DNA from: Cardiocondyla obscurior
Lineage: Eukaryota; Arthropoda; Insecta; Hymenoptera; Formicidae
Assembly: GCF_019399895.1 (NCBI RefSeq)
Contig: NC_091865.1
Coordinates: 8,375,001-8,439,000 of the forward strand
DNA: 64,000 bases
Direction of reading: 5' to 3'
This document shows positions 38,168 through 50,672 of the stretch, piece after piece. The first letter of the stretch is position 1, and every line of letters starts with the position of its first letter. The notes below the pieces were generated by a model, which saw only the letters and a program-made list of their open reading frames with translations, did no database searches and was not told the DNA's origin. A program made the position numbers and the translations under genes.

Positions 38168-40364
38168 TGTGGATTGTCCAACGGTTTTCCAGCGGCTCCA
38201 GCGTGCTGCATACCGACGCGTACGTGCGTAGTGCGCCGTTTCGAGACCGATCTTCGCGGCCGGCCTCGCTTACCTCCTATGAATACCGAGAAATCCGTTC
38301 ACGGAGAAACACGCGAATTCCTGGCCGCAATCCCATCGCCACGACAAGAAGCGAACTTCGATAGCTGCTTAAATGACGCAGCTTAGGTGACTTAATGCGA
38401 CTGCATCCGCGATTTATTTCAGTCTACGTGCGTCCTTCAACTTTGCACCATCAGGGCATTCTCGGGATTCTAGAATAAGGACTCGGTGCCGTCGCGACTT
38501 TGTCGCATCAAAAAGAAAAAACTGCTTTATGCAAGTTTTATGCCTGTTTTCTTAAAGAGAGAAGCTGAATGTTAACATATTGGCTAGTGATTGTTTTTAT
38601 TAGCTAGATGACACTTTGGTAGAACATGTAGTGGCGTAGCAAAAAAAGAAAAAAGAAAAAAAAAAAATAACATTGCGCGTTCGTAACAGGAGGTTGCTCT
38701 CGAATAAAGTGTTTGGTTAGATATCTCCTCAACCAAAGTCATATTTATGTTATACCTATTCGCAGATCGATACTTGTACGGATTGATTACAAAACCGCAT
38801 CGATCAAAAGAGAATAGATAGGTAATAGATCTGAACATTCAACTCGCAGAATAGCACTTCGATTAGTGAAGATACGCGGTGAATCTTGTTTGATGGGCGC
38901 TTCGGTCCTTTCTTCTTTACTACTGTGGCTATTTTTTTTTTCTTTTTTTTTTCTCGGCGCCGCCACTTGTCCTACCCTTCTCCGCCTTCATTCGCAGAGA
39001 GAAAGGGTCTCGATGATCGGTCGTAAAACGTAAAGGGGACTCGTAAACGAAGTGAAAAGATATCAGAACGTAAATGTCGAGAACAGGTCCCCTAAAGAGG
39101 ACGGTGTGGGCGTACTTATTCGCTACCTTCCCACCACTTTAATTTTTTTTTTTTTTTGTCCCTTCGGTCAGACTTGAAGAGTATCCTTCTCTAGAATACA
39201 CCGCGATATTTTATTTCTTTCTTTACTTCTCTTATTAACATTATTTGTTAATAATTTTATATTATCTTAAGATGAAAAAAATTGATATCAAACATAGCTT
39301 CGTCTCATAAAATATTTAAAAAGTTTTGCTTTAATAATTAAAAAATGTAGATACAAGATTTCTAAGGCAGTTCGGGATTATCGAGAAATATAAAAAGTAT
39401 TGGCTTTTAAAGATAGACGGCAAGGTATTAATAAAGCTAGAGTTTTTAATTTTAAAAGAAACAGACAAACCACTTTCAGATTAATAAGTAAAATATTTAT
39501 ATCTCGAGAAAGAAGTGGTAGAGATATTTCTATCAACGATTTGATACACATGATTCGAGGATATGAGTTTGCAAGAAAACGGAGCGGACGATCATCGGTA
39601 AAGAATTCCAGCAGGAATGCCCTCGAGCAGGCACCTGTAACCGTGGCTCGACGGGAGAAACAGAACAGGTTGAGACGTGGGCGTGGGTGGAGCGCTTGAT
39701 CTTTCTCTCCTGCACGATCTGCCCATATAGTGGCCACTGCGCCACAGCAGTGATGGGTATGATTAGCGCGCGAGATTTCACGTTCAGTGTTTCTTGACAA
39801 TTTCTTGCAAACTCATGAAATCCTTTAGTCCAATTTATTACAATACACATTTTTTTTTCTTAAAAAAATAACTTTTTTTTTTTATTAAAACGGTTACGGC
39901 CGTGTTCTGCATTTTAATATATAGATATAAAAATAATTTTTGGAAATAAATTTTATCTGATAGTTTTGTGATTTTATAATTTTTTTACTTTAATCGTATC
40001 TAAACATTTAGTTGCGATCGCGTCCATTAATCATAATTTTCATTTATTTAAACAACTAAATAAAATATAATTAGATGTCGTTTATAATAAAAATCAAAAT
40101 GAGACTTTATAGAAAAATAAAAGTAAACTGCGAAATTTTTATCTTTGTAACGAAAATACATAAAAATAATTGCGGTTAGATATTTGTATTATAAATATGA
40201 GTGTTGCTCGCGTCTTTCGCTATTCGCTGTCCATCCGGCGTTCTTGCTTCGGAAAGGAAGAGCGGCCTTAAGGCAGACAGGCTCGCCGCGGTGGCGGTAG
40301 GACTCTGGCGAACTGCTACCAAAAAACCAGACGGGCTACCGAAGGGAAGCCAGTGGTTGGTATC

Positions 40365-40396
40365 TATATAGGCTACGAGGTAGCGAAGTTGCGACC
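40365..40396 (+). promoter_or_regulatory. Candidate TATA core promoter in a GC-rich islet
   Basis: CTATATAG at about 40364-40371 sits in a locally GC-rich block (40190-40620). No good initiator at +25 to +30 and no downstream gene was recognised. Confidence 0.15.
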
Positions 40397-40655
40397 ATTC
40401 GAGCGTATCTTTCCGTGAGGGTGAGGCCCGCAAAAAGAATTAGAGGAATCGCGACGGCCGGTGATCGAAGGTCGACGATCTGTCTCGACAAACGCGAACG
40501 TTCGTTAATCATTACGCCTATCTAAAGCACTAACCGCTGCCTCGTCTAGGAGGCTGACAACGAGTATATCAAGCCTACGAGCAGCAGAGGACTCGTTCGC
40601 CACGCACAAATTTTTCCGTGGAACGAGTTACAGAAGCACGCCACTTTCCTTATTC

Positions 40656-40712
40656 TTTTTTTTTTTTTTTTTTTTTAAATTATCTCCTTCCCTCTCTCTC
40701 ACTCTCTCTCTC
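40656..40712. repeat. Poly-T (21 nt) followed by CT microsatellite
   Basis: T run at 40656-40676, then (CT)n with interruptions at 40685-40712. No retroposon body with matching direct repeats was found around it. Confidence 0.9.
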
Positions 40713-43700
40713 GATCTATTTTATCTCTTTTTCTTTGTCCACCGTTTTAGTCTTTTTCTCCGTCTTCTTTTCGCGGTGCATTTCCCTTGACGCGGTCTCT
40801 ATACGATGCAAAGAAGTTGCCAGCTCGAGCGAGCGTTCATCGCGCGACAGATTTTATCGTCGGTGGAAAATTACGGGTTATCGAGAAGGTGATTAATGGC
40901 CCCCCGCTGGATATTGGACAGTAATTAAATGCGTGGCAATTTGTGCGACGCGCGGATATAGTGTACGCATTTGTGACGCGACTGACAGGCCAACTAGACT
41001 GATTTAAAGTTTTACGAGATGAACAAGGCGTGCGCGCGCGCGGTATCGTTCATTTTTTTCCGCGTCTTCCTCGGTCCTTGTCGGCTCGGTCTTTTTCCCC
41101 TGACGAAGATGCTAACACGCCGCCACGGCACTTTTTTTTCTTTTGTGTCGAATATATAAGATGCGGACGCATATAAAACGTGACAAGATTGCGCGACGCG
41201 GCAGCTTTGATTCTGCTCTTTAACGAAAACAAAGTAGACTCGCCACACGTATTCTGACTCTATTCGAAAGAAAAACAATCTGACGGAAAAAAATTAAACG
41301 ACAAATAATTAGTCGTAGAAAAGATTTTAAAAGTTATTAGCAATTTTATTTTATTTATTATTTATTACTTGTGTACATAAATAATATGCAAATAAATAAT
41401 ATGCATTTATACGTGGCCGAAATATAACCGAAAAATAGCATTCGAGCGTAGTGTTTCCGGAGGAATTCGAAGTACGTATTTAAAAGTGGCCTTTGTGATT
41501 TTCGCTTTATAAAGAGCATCGCGATAAATACCGGGGAGTCGAGTCGCCAAGAGTCTCTTCCATTAGATAACTTCCACGAAAAGATGTCGGCTCGATTCGC
41601 GGTTTTTGTGTTCACGGTAGCGAGGCGGGACTTGGCGCTCATAGGCAGGTATAGAAGCATCGTCGTCCTCGACTTTTACGATCTAGTTAGCGCGATCCGT
41701 CGATCCGATTGGCGTGTAATCAATCGCCCTCGTCTCTATAAGGAGACGGGCTAGAATTCGCTGAATCACACCGCCTTCAGGATAATTTGCCGATATGATA
41801 ACGCCCAGTTTCCTCCGACTCCACTTGTTTACGCCGGAACGATATCCAGCATCATGCATTATTAAATAAGACATTAATTCCGTATTCTTCATTTTAATGG
41901 ACTGTACATAGGCACGGTATGCGAGTGCAAAAAAATGAAAAACACGCGTATCTCTATCTGCGTATTATATTTCCGCGCCTATTTTTTCACTGGAGTTTCT
42001 AGTTCAATTGTATCTTTTTACGCGACGTGTACGTACATTAAGATTCAGCACACGCTGGAGATACCGTATTTTTGTAAAAGTTACTTCAGCACCGTGCGTG
42101 GATAAATTATTCTTCGGCGTCTGTAAATTTTTGAAAAACTTGACTTAAAAGATTTTACGCTAATAAGCTTCGAAATAAATTTACAAAAGTTATATAGTCT
42201 TGGTCTTTGACGCAATCACGCTAAAAACTTTTTACCGTCGGGTCGTTTAAAAAAAAAAAATATTTTAATGAAGCATAAGCAAGGTAAAAATATGCATACT
42301 TTCATTATTTGCTTGTCATAGTTCCGAAATGTCTATCAAACTCTTCATTACACTCCGCGATCTTTCAGTCAACCGTAACGTATCGCGATGTCACGCTGTT
42401 CCGTCGACATTAAGGCGAGTTCATTTCGACGGGCGCATAATCCGATTATCCCGGCTTCTCATTCGGCCGCGTTTTCCGGCGCCGCTCGCATTTTATTCTA
42501 CGGTGCGCGCATCTCTGCACTGACCGCCACGCGGCGCAAAACCTGCGCGTCCCATTAAATACATGTAAACGCTCGATGCTCTCCCGATTTCATTTTCCAA
42601 GATGCAGATTCTAGATATATCTAAATGTCATTGCGAAAGCCGATCCATTCCCGCGAAACGATATTATTTCTCTCCGTTTCCCATTGCCGGTGCCGACCCG
42701 TTTGTGGAAGAGAGAGACGGCGGCAACGATCGTGGAGAGGAGAGCCAAACGAGGCGGTCTGAAAATACGCTCCTGAAATTATCGTTATCTGTCGAGCGAT
42801 CTCCGCAGCCGCGAAGATCGTCGAGTCGTTAGTCAGTCGGTCCCGCGGTCCCGAGACCCTCTTGAGTACCGAGAGAAGGAGGGAGAAAGAGAGGTGCACT
42901 GGTAATTAAACTCTCGCGCGACTTTGCTTGCCGTCGTTCGTCGGTCGACGTCGTTGGCTTTTTACGGTTTGCACCTTGCACGACGCGCCGCAACAGAGAG
43001 AAGGAGAGAGAAACGCGACGCACATGTCGGCGCCTTACGGGCCAGCGTAAAACTGGCCGGTAATCATTAACGACCTAACGCTCTCTCGACGAAAACCAAA
43101 GAGAGCCGCGCAGCGCACCTGAAAAAGCTTGCATATGCATACAAAATATTCCAGAGCACTCGACCTCATTTCGAATGACAGATTCTTCCAAGAGAACGCC
43201 GAAGAACTCACGGCTGATAACATTTAATATGAAACGTATGTCTAAAATTGTATATTTCGAAACAGGAATCGAATCTTCTTATCTTTAAACTTTTATTATC
43301 GAGAGTAGAATTTTGCGGTTAATTAACAGCACGTACTTAGCTTGTTTGTCGGGAAACGCAGCAGCTTATTAAGTAAGATGATTGATCGAAAGGAGGGTCA
43401 GGAAAGATGCAAATTATAAAGTTATCAAATTAAGCTTCGCGCGAATAGATATCTCTAGGTTGCCGTGATAATTTCAATGTGTAGCAAAGTGGAAGTGCCC
43501 GAGCACGTGGCCACTCGTTGCGATAATTTAGAATGTACGTTCTTGATGACGACAATACGGCGGTGGCAGTGACGTTCGGATCGACAAATAAATAGTCAAT
43601 TCATTTAACATTTGCTCCTGCTTGCTGTCCGCGTTGTCTGCAATCGATTCCCTTGCGTCACGACGCTAAAGCATTCCGCGAACTCATACCATTGACAACG

Positions 43701-45046
43701 CAATATGAACAGCATCGTTCGTAACAGTGCGCAATTTATCGCGTGTCATTACGGTACGCACCGCGGACCGTAAATATCGAGAGTGCAATTTGCTACCGAA
43801 TTACATAAAATGATACGAGAATAGAACGCCACGCGAGAGCGATGATATGAACGGTGGAAAATAATAAAAATTTAATATCATCTGGGCATAAAAGCGAGAA
43901 ACATTGATTCTTTATGAATGTGTGTGTAAAAACATACCGTAAATCGTACCAAGAGCGTGTTTTTCAGCGCCGTAGTCGAATATCCTTGTAACAATCACGG
44001 GAAAGTATCACTGGTCTGATTATACAGACATAAATTTTAACTATCGTTTGACGATGGGATTGAAAATAAAATGTAAGTTATATAACAGATCTTTTTATTT
44101 TTTAAATATTTTTTTATTAAAATAAATTAATAAATTTTATATTTATTAATTTTGTAACTTTTTAAAAAGATTAAAAAATATATTAAAGCTTAATTTTTAG
44201 AATTCAAGTACATGAATTAGGGTAACAATTGAGAAGCAAAATTTTCATCTCTCGATATTTAATTCTGTTTCAAAATGGAATACTCTTTTCAAAGTATTGA
44301 AATATTTCGATTCAAAATACTTCAAATGTAAGGCAGCGTTGTACGCGCGATATTCCAGTGCCGCATGGCAAGACTCATGATACTGCAGTGCAGCAGGACT
44401 GCAGCAGGCCCCAAAATGTAGCGCAGAATGCGGTCATACGCGGTCACGGAGATTCCCAGTTAATCTGAGAAAATCCAATAACAAGTAAGAGAGAGATTTG
44501 CAAAGAGTTCGATAACGGAGATAGAAGTTGCGATAACTATACAGTTGTAATACTTTTCGGTAATAAGATGCAGTTATTTAATCATTATATCGAACTGACA
44601 AAGTTTAGCTACGCATATATGAGCAAGCTGGCATTTATCGTATTAGTAATTATACTTTAGTCTCAACGATAATATTTGATAAGAGCGATAAGAAGGAAAA
44701 GTTTACGAGCCAGCAGTCGTAATGTTGTGCATGTGTGATGGGTCGGGAGTTGCATCGTCATTTGCTGGATAGTTTCGTGCATAGAGAATCGTACCGCGCA
44801 CACAACTATTGATAAGATAGGTATGTGAATAAACACGAAAATAATCAATTTGGAGGAAAGAAAAAAAAAAAAAAAAGAACTTGATATAGATATAAGTGGT
44901 ATGCACGTTATGAGATAAAATTTCACTTAATTAGTGTGAAGATTACCTTATACAAAATTCTTAAAACGTATCTGTAAAATTAGAAAGGCAAACTAATGAT
45001 GATTAATAATAATTGATTTTACTTATACATCTCTGAAATATCATAC

Positions 45047-45107
45047 AAAATAATATAATATTAGATAATATAATATAATATTAAATAATATAATATAATA
45101 TAATAAT
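45047..45107. repeat. TAATA-type AT microsatellite
   Basis: Repeated TAATATAATAT units with a few interruptions, no G or C except one base. Embedded in AT-rich DNA. Confidence 0.9.
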
Positions 45108-48100
45108 TTAACTGCCGGTATCGAGTTAGAAATTTATTAAGAATCGATTTTTTAAATTAATAAATTGATAACTTTTTTGATATTATAAGTTAATCGAACA
45201 TCTCAAATTATTAATAGGTTAAATATGTACTGCGCGGCGTGGACACGCGTAAATGCATGCGGTCGTAACGGCTGTTACAATCTATTCCAACCACAGCATT
45301 CGTATAGCGGACGTTATCGTGTAATTGCGGGTTAATTCGAGGCTGGCGGCAGACGACAGCGTACAAGGCGTGGGCGATTCCTTAGGCCTGTCTCGTTTTG
45401 TCGTTTCGCGTAGCTGCACGCAATCGCATTCGCCAAACGACAGAGATGTCTCCTAGTAGTTTCTCGGGCTCTTCGTTCAACGCTCGTTGAACATATTTTA
45501 CGCTTCGTCGCGCGAAACCGACAATTGTCCGTGCAATAATTTACATGGAAATCAGGCACGCGAAATCTAGAGACCCATTTACAAAGTTCGGATCCGAAGA
45601 AAGGGAAGATAGATAAGATTAATTTGTCAAACGTACATGCGTATGAAAAGTGAAAATTATAGTAGCGAATATTGTCTAAGTGAAATAATCGTGCCTTATT
45701 CAATGATTAATCTTTGATCTACTTCAAATTCACGGGACCATCTTTTATTCCGTTAGAAATGAAAATAAATGGACGAAAATGACTAATTCGCATTCTCTCC
45801 GTTGCATCACACGACTAGCGATGCAGAATTCTAAGTACGCTGATAAATTCCGTGGTGAAAATTTTTAAGACAACGTCGACTCTAAGAAAAAACCAAGCCG
45901 GGACGTCGAACGTAACTTAATCATTTATGCGCGGCGCGTGGGAGTTTGTTCGTTTATTTGGAATCGTTTAAAAAGAAATCGTCTCGATGAGATTAGATGC
46001 AGCAGGAAAAGAAAGAATCTGAGGAACGAGTGGCACTTGGAAGAAAGTTCTACGGAACGATGCACTCAGATGCACAAGCAGATTCTAAGTTCTCGATGTC
46101 AACGGCATAAAGTCTCCTTCGGATTGTGGTCGCGTGTGTGCACACGCTCGCACGTGCGTGAATGTAAGTTTGCGGAGAGAGATCAGCCTCGGATAGGTCG
46201 GGTCTCTTTGGCCGGCAGGTATAGGCCGTATGCCTTAATAGAAACACCCACGCCCTCATTATGCGGATATCGTAAACATTCACGGTGGACTCGCGATCTC
46301 CCGTATGTAAATATCATCGACCTCCCTCGTTCCCTTCTACCTGCCGTTCGTCCCGTACCGCAGTTTGCACGCGATCACGTAAAACAGCAGTCTGCAGCAA
46401 ACCCGAAGGTGCTTGCTCCTTTTCGGTCACGCGCGATTTCCGTATCTCAATCCTCGATGTTGTCGTTCTTCTATTACTGTGATCGCAGCAGGGTTTTTCT
46501 AATTGAAGTTAATAAAGTTAATTATCGTACCGTTAATCGTGCAAAAAAAAAAAAAAAATGGAATAATTAAAGAAAAATTTCAGGCGTTTTAATTTTTCAA
46601 AATTATTTATACAGAGATGCATGCATTGTCATATAAAACAAAATAATAAAATACGAAAAAATATAAATGAAATAAATGACCGGTACGGGAAGGATCCGAG
46701 GTGACTCATTTTCGCGGAGAATTGAATTACGGACTACCGGATATGTGGTCGCTGGCAAATGGGTTTCCGCTATAATTCTTATTATAAGCGCAAACTTTCC
46801 GTATGTACAAAACTTAAATCGAGAAAGGCTGAAGTTACTTTATGGATATAACGTTAAATGAATTATAGTATTTCTCGTGTTATTCTTCATATAGCGTTCT
46901 CGCTTACGAGAAGTTTAAGATTTATATATTTAATTATTTCAAATATATACTAAAGAATTTTCTAAACTTTATTAGCTGCAGTTAAAAACATAAAAGTTAT
47001 ATTTCAATGTTTCAACCTGTCAGATTCTTATCTGATAGTTGTAGGAAAAAAAACAAAGTAAAACAAGAACTATTTTTATCTCTACGAGCGATGGAATCTT
47101 CAACTTTGAACTTTTATTCTAAACACTCATCTCGAATGTAACAATCTCTTGAAATACGTTTATTGTACAAAGGCATATTGCGCTGTAAACCGGGAAATCG
47201 CGGCAGCGTTGATAATTTGGTCGCATGTGGCATGCAATCGTCACGGTACACGAGCACGTAGTCAGAGATGATGAAGAGTAGGACATGCGTACTTCGTCTT
47301 AACCGTCAGAGTATTTCCACCCGCGCCAGAGGCGCGATCGCGAGAGGGATACTGCGTACGAGTGCGAGCTAGACAAAGAGACGTGGAGAAGAGATGGGCG
47401 CGAAATAAGGAAAATGAACGAGAAGAAGCAGAATAGTAATAAGCCGCCGCATGATGAGTGGCCGGCGTAAATTAGCCAACGCGTAAATTAACCACCCCCG
47501 ACGAAATGACGACGAATAACGGCTTTAGAAGAAGGGGGTAGGCGCGATATTGTACTGGCCCGAGATACTGCAGCTTTGAGTATCCGGTGGAAGAAAAAAA
47601 GAAAAAAAAAAGGGAGTTTGCTCGGCAGCAACCGACCCTGAGGCCTTTAATGAACGTCGCGTGCCGAGCGCGAGAGTGCTCTTACCTTGCTCTCGCTTTC
47701 TCAAACATTATCTGTAGTCCTCATATTAATGGTCTATCGTTAGTAAAACAATGTGAATTATTTGTATAACCTTTACAAATAAGTATCAGCTATTTGCCAA
47801 ACAGCGTATGGCACATGACGAGTTTATTTCAGTTTTAAACGAACCGTCGTGATAGAAACTTCACATTTTTATTATTTTGTTGAAAAATTCAGTAAAATTT
47901 ATTAATAATATTATTATATTTTTTTTAACTTGATTAACTATAATTATCAAAATGTCGAGGAGAAAAAAATTTAATGTAATATAAAAAGATCTCCATTAAA
48001 TCCAATAATTCTACGTATAAACGTTACGTGTGACTATTCTCTTGACATTTAAAGTTATCTGTATCTTTCCGACAAGCGCAACTGTTATTCTATCGCGTTC

Positions 48101-50512
48101 TAGTTTAAAGATCCTTTTCTCCGCGCTCAAGGGAGTATTCCTCTCGGTGTTGCGAAGGCAGAGTCAAGTGCACGCGCCATGCAAGATCCGAGTCACCAAT
48201 TAAAACTGCCCGAACGGGCGGTGAGGGCAATTAATTAACGTGTCGGTAGCCGATGCCGCGACTCTAATGATATCGAGGGGACCTCGTGGCCGACAGAAAC
48301 AGAGAAACGGGTGCGCTCGTAAGCCCAAGATAGAAATTGGAGCCGTTCGCGAGTCGCTCAGCATGTCGAGCCCGCCCGCCGCCGCCGCGCGCCGTCTCAT
48401 TTTTTTCGCCGTCGTCTCTGTGGCCATGCAAACAGTATCCGCGCTTGGCAATCATTATAATTAGAAGCGGCCGTCTCACAGGTGCCGATCTAACGACCAC
48501 AATCACCATTCGGGAACGGGATCAACGGCGGCACGAAAATTGGAAAAAAATTCGGCCGGACACGCCGATCGAGCCGTTGCATGCCGATCGCGCGTGTTTA
48601 TGAGTTTTCCTTCCTGCGAGAAGGCGCGCCTGCCGACTGGCTACTCAGTCATTACGTACATAAACGCGAGGTTTGCTTATTATACGAATTCGCGACGGGG
48701 CGGGGTTTTTTTTTTCTTTCTTTCGTCGAAACATCACGCACACGCCACGTACGCACTTCCCGTGTTTGATCGCCACATTCCTCCAGGCCGAGTGGTCGCG
48801 TTAAAACATCTTCGACTAGAGGACATTAAATTTTTTTTTCTCATTCAAAATCATAATTCCTATGCATTTATCGCGGACCAGGAATAAAATTCGAATAAGT
48901 CTAAAAGAATATTTCGTGAAAATAAAAAATTACCGAAAACGACAGATATTTTCACTTTTTAATATTCTATCTGCCGTAATAATGACATATTTATAATATA
49001 CATATTTAAAAACATATTAAAACGGTAGCATTGTTAATAACGTCCTGGACGAGTGAAAGAAAGGAATGCGCAATAAATTATATATTATTTAATATTCCGG
49101 TTGCTTTGAATACGCGCGGAAATAATAAATTATCGATTTTTGCGCGCGACTCTAATCGACTGGCGTCGAAATACTGTACGGAAACTCGGTATCACTACAT
49201 CGAAACGAATGGCCAGTATTTTAGTCAAATGCCTTATCAAGTAATTCGCTAATGTTTGCTACGACAAAGGTGTGAAATCGTGAACGGCGACGTATATTAT
49301 GCAAGAACGAGATCCGTGCGCGCGACTAAGATTGATAAAGCGGCGGGCGAGAAAAAATGAGAATGCGGTGCGGGTTGTTTTCGCAGGTTCCACATTCGCG
49401 TGCGCGTCGTAGCGAGACGGTGAAATTACAGATGCTGAGCAGAGAACGTGTCTGCATGAACGAAATGTGCGCCCGGCCACTACCAGAAAATCGCTCGAAT
49501 GACGAACATTTTGATATCAAATACTTCGATAATTAAATTGGAAATTTTATTCTTCGGTCGATGTAAAATACAACCGAATTACAGAGGGAAAACAATTTTA
49601 GTCACCGTATTAATGCTTTCAAAATTTACGATAACATGTGAAATCGATTGAATGCGAGTCCGTTATTTATCGTTCGTTAAATTCACGATCATATTTTCGC
49701 GATAGATGTAATTAAAGAATTACTCTCGTCAGCGAGGTGGCGCGCGGTGGGAAATTTCGCGCGCAAACGATATTAAAATGCGACGCCGGTGTTGGACGCG
49801 TGAGAGAAACGTCGGTGGATTGTAAAGGCGAAATATACTGCAGTTTACAGAATTATCCGAAGTGCGATCTTTCGCGGCGCGGCGGCTCCACCTCGCCATC
49901 TCCGCGGCAGTTTCTATATGCCGCAACGGGCGCGACGCGTCCTACATAAATCACCCGCCGTAGACGCCGGGAGAGAGCCTTTTGAAATTATATGGCTCGA
50001 CCACGGCGAGAGTCCGCCCGCGGATTTTCAGAGTTCCTCGCAGCGATATCACGTATGGTATCTAGATGGCAGATCGGGCCGAGTCATCGAGCGCAAGGGC
50101 GAGGTTGCACTCCTCTCCTCTCGTTGATGTATCGATACGGCCAACCGATCTCTTCTCCATGCAGCCTCTCTGTCATTCAACGAAATCGACCGCCTGAACA
50201 GCGTTATCACTCGTGGGTTCGCCAACGTAATCGGAAAAGGGAACCAATTGCGAGATCTGACGGCTTTATCCGTAGAAAAAAAAAAAAAATTGACGCAGAT
50301 ATGATCAGCAACGGAAATAAAAAATTAAAAAATTTCGACGTATAGATAACTGTTATAAAAAAGTATTTTTACAACAAAGAGTTGCTTGAAAAATGCTGAC
50401 TGTGCTGATAATAAGATTAATAGTTGTTCGATTTAAATTGATTAATTTGATGCCAGTTAACTTTTAATTTTGTCAATTTTTAAGCAAAATGCCGAGCAGT
50501 CGCTTAGAGGTA

Positions 50513-50670
50513 AAGATGTGTATACACTTAGCGTGCGAACTCCGAACGAACAACGAAGTGAACATTTACAAACAAATCAATCATTACGAAAGTAATATTC
50601 CTGCAACACACATCACCGGCAAATATTCGCGATCGCTGTTCGTTCGGTGTTCGTAAGTATATACACACCT
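50513..50670. mobile_element. TA-flanked MITE with ~40-bp terminal inverted repeats
   Basis: The left end 50513-50556 (AAGATGTGTATACACTTA, then CGAACTCCGAACGAACA) is matched in reverse by 50633-50670 (AGGTGTGTATATACTTA, then CGAACACCGAACGAACA), with one 5-base insertion. Both ends abut a TA dinucleotide (50511-50512 and 50671-50672), as expected for Tc1/mariner-type insertion. At about 158 bp with no frame it would be a non-autonomous element. Superfamily is inferred from the TA flanks alone. Confidence 0.6.
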
Positions 50671-50672
50671 TA

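Larger units (their letters stand above)
35652..50510. other. Presumed klu intron and upstream non-coding DNA
   Basis: Lies 5' of the klu exon on its own strand, so the first part must be intron. No coding exon could be assigned. Minus-strand donor-like sites occur at about 47682 (AAG|GTAAGA) and at 38270 (GAG|GTAAGC), neither preceded by an open phase-0 frame, so they could only close 5' UTR exons. CpG-rich islets at 38.0-38.4, 40.2-40.9, 42.3-43.1 and 47.2-48.8 kb may be regulatory. Confidence 0.55.

Noticed and set aside
45938..46570. Plus-strand 210-codon open frame
   Set aside because: Starts with GTG, contains no recognisable domain, and ends in a Lys run from poly-A. It looks like a chance frame in a CpG-rich islet.
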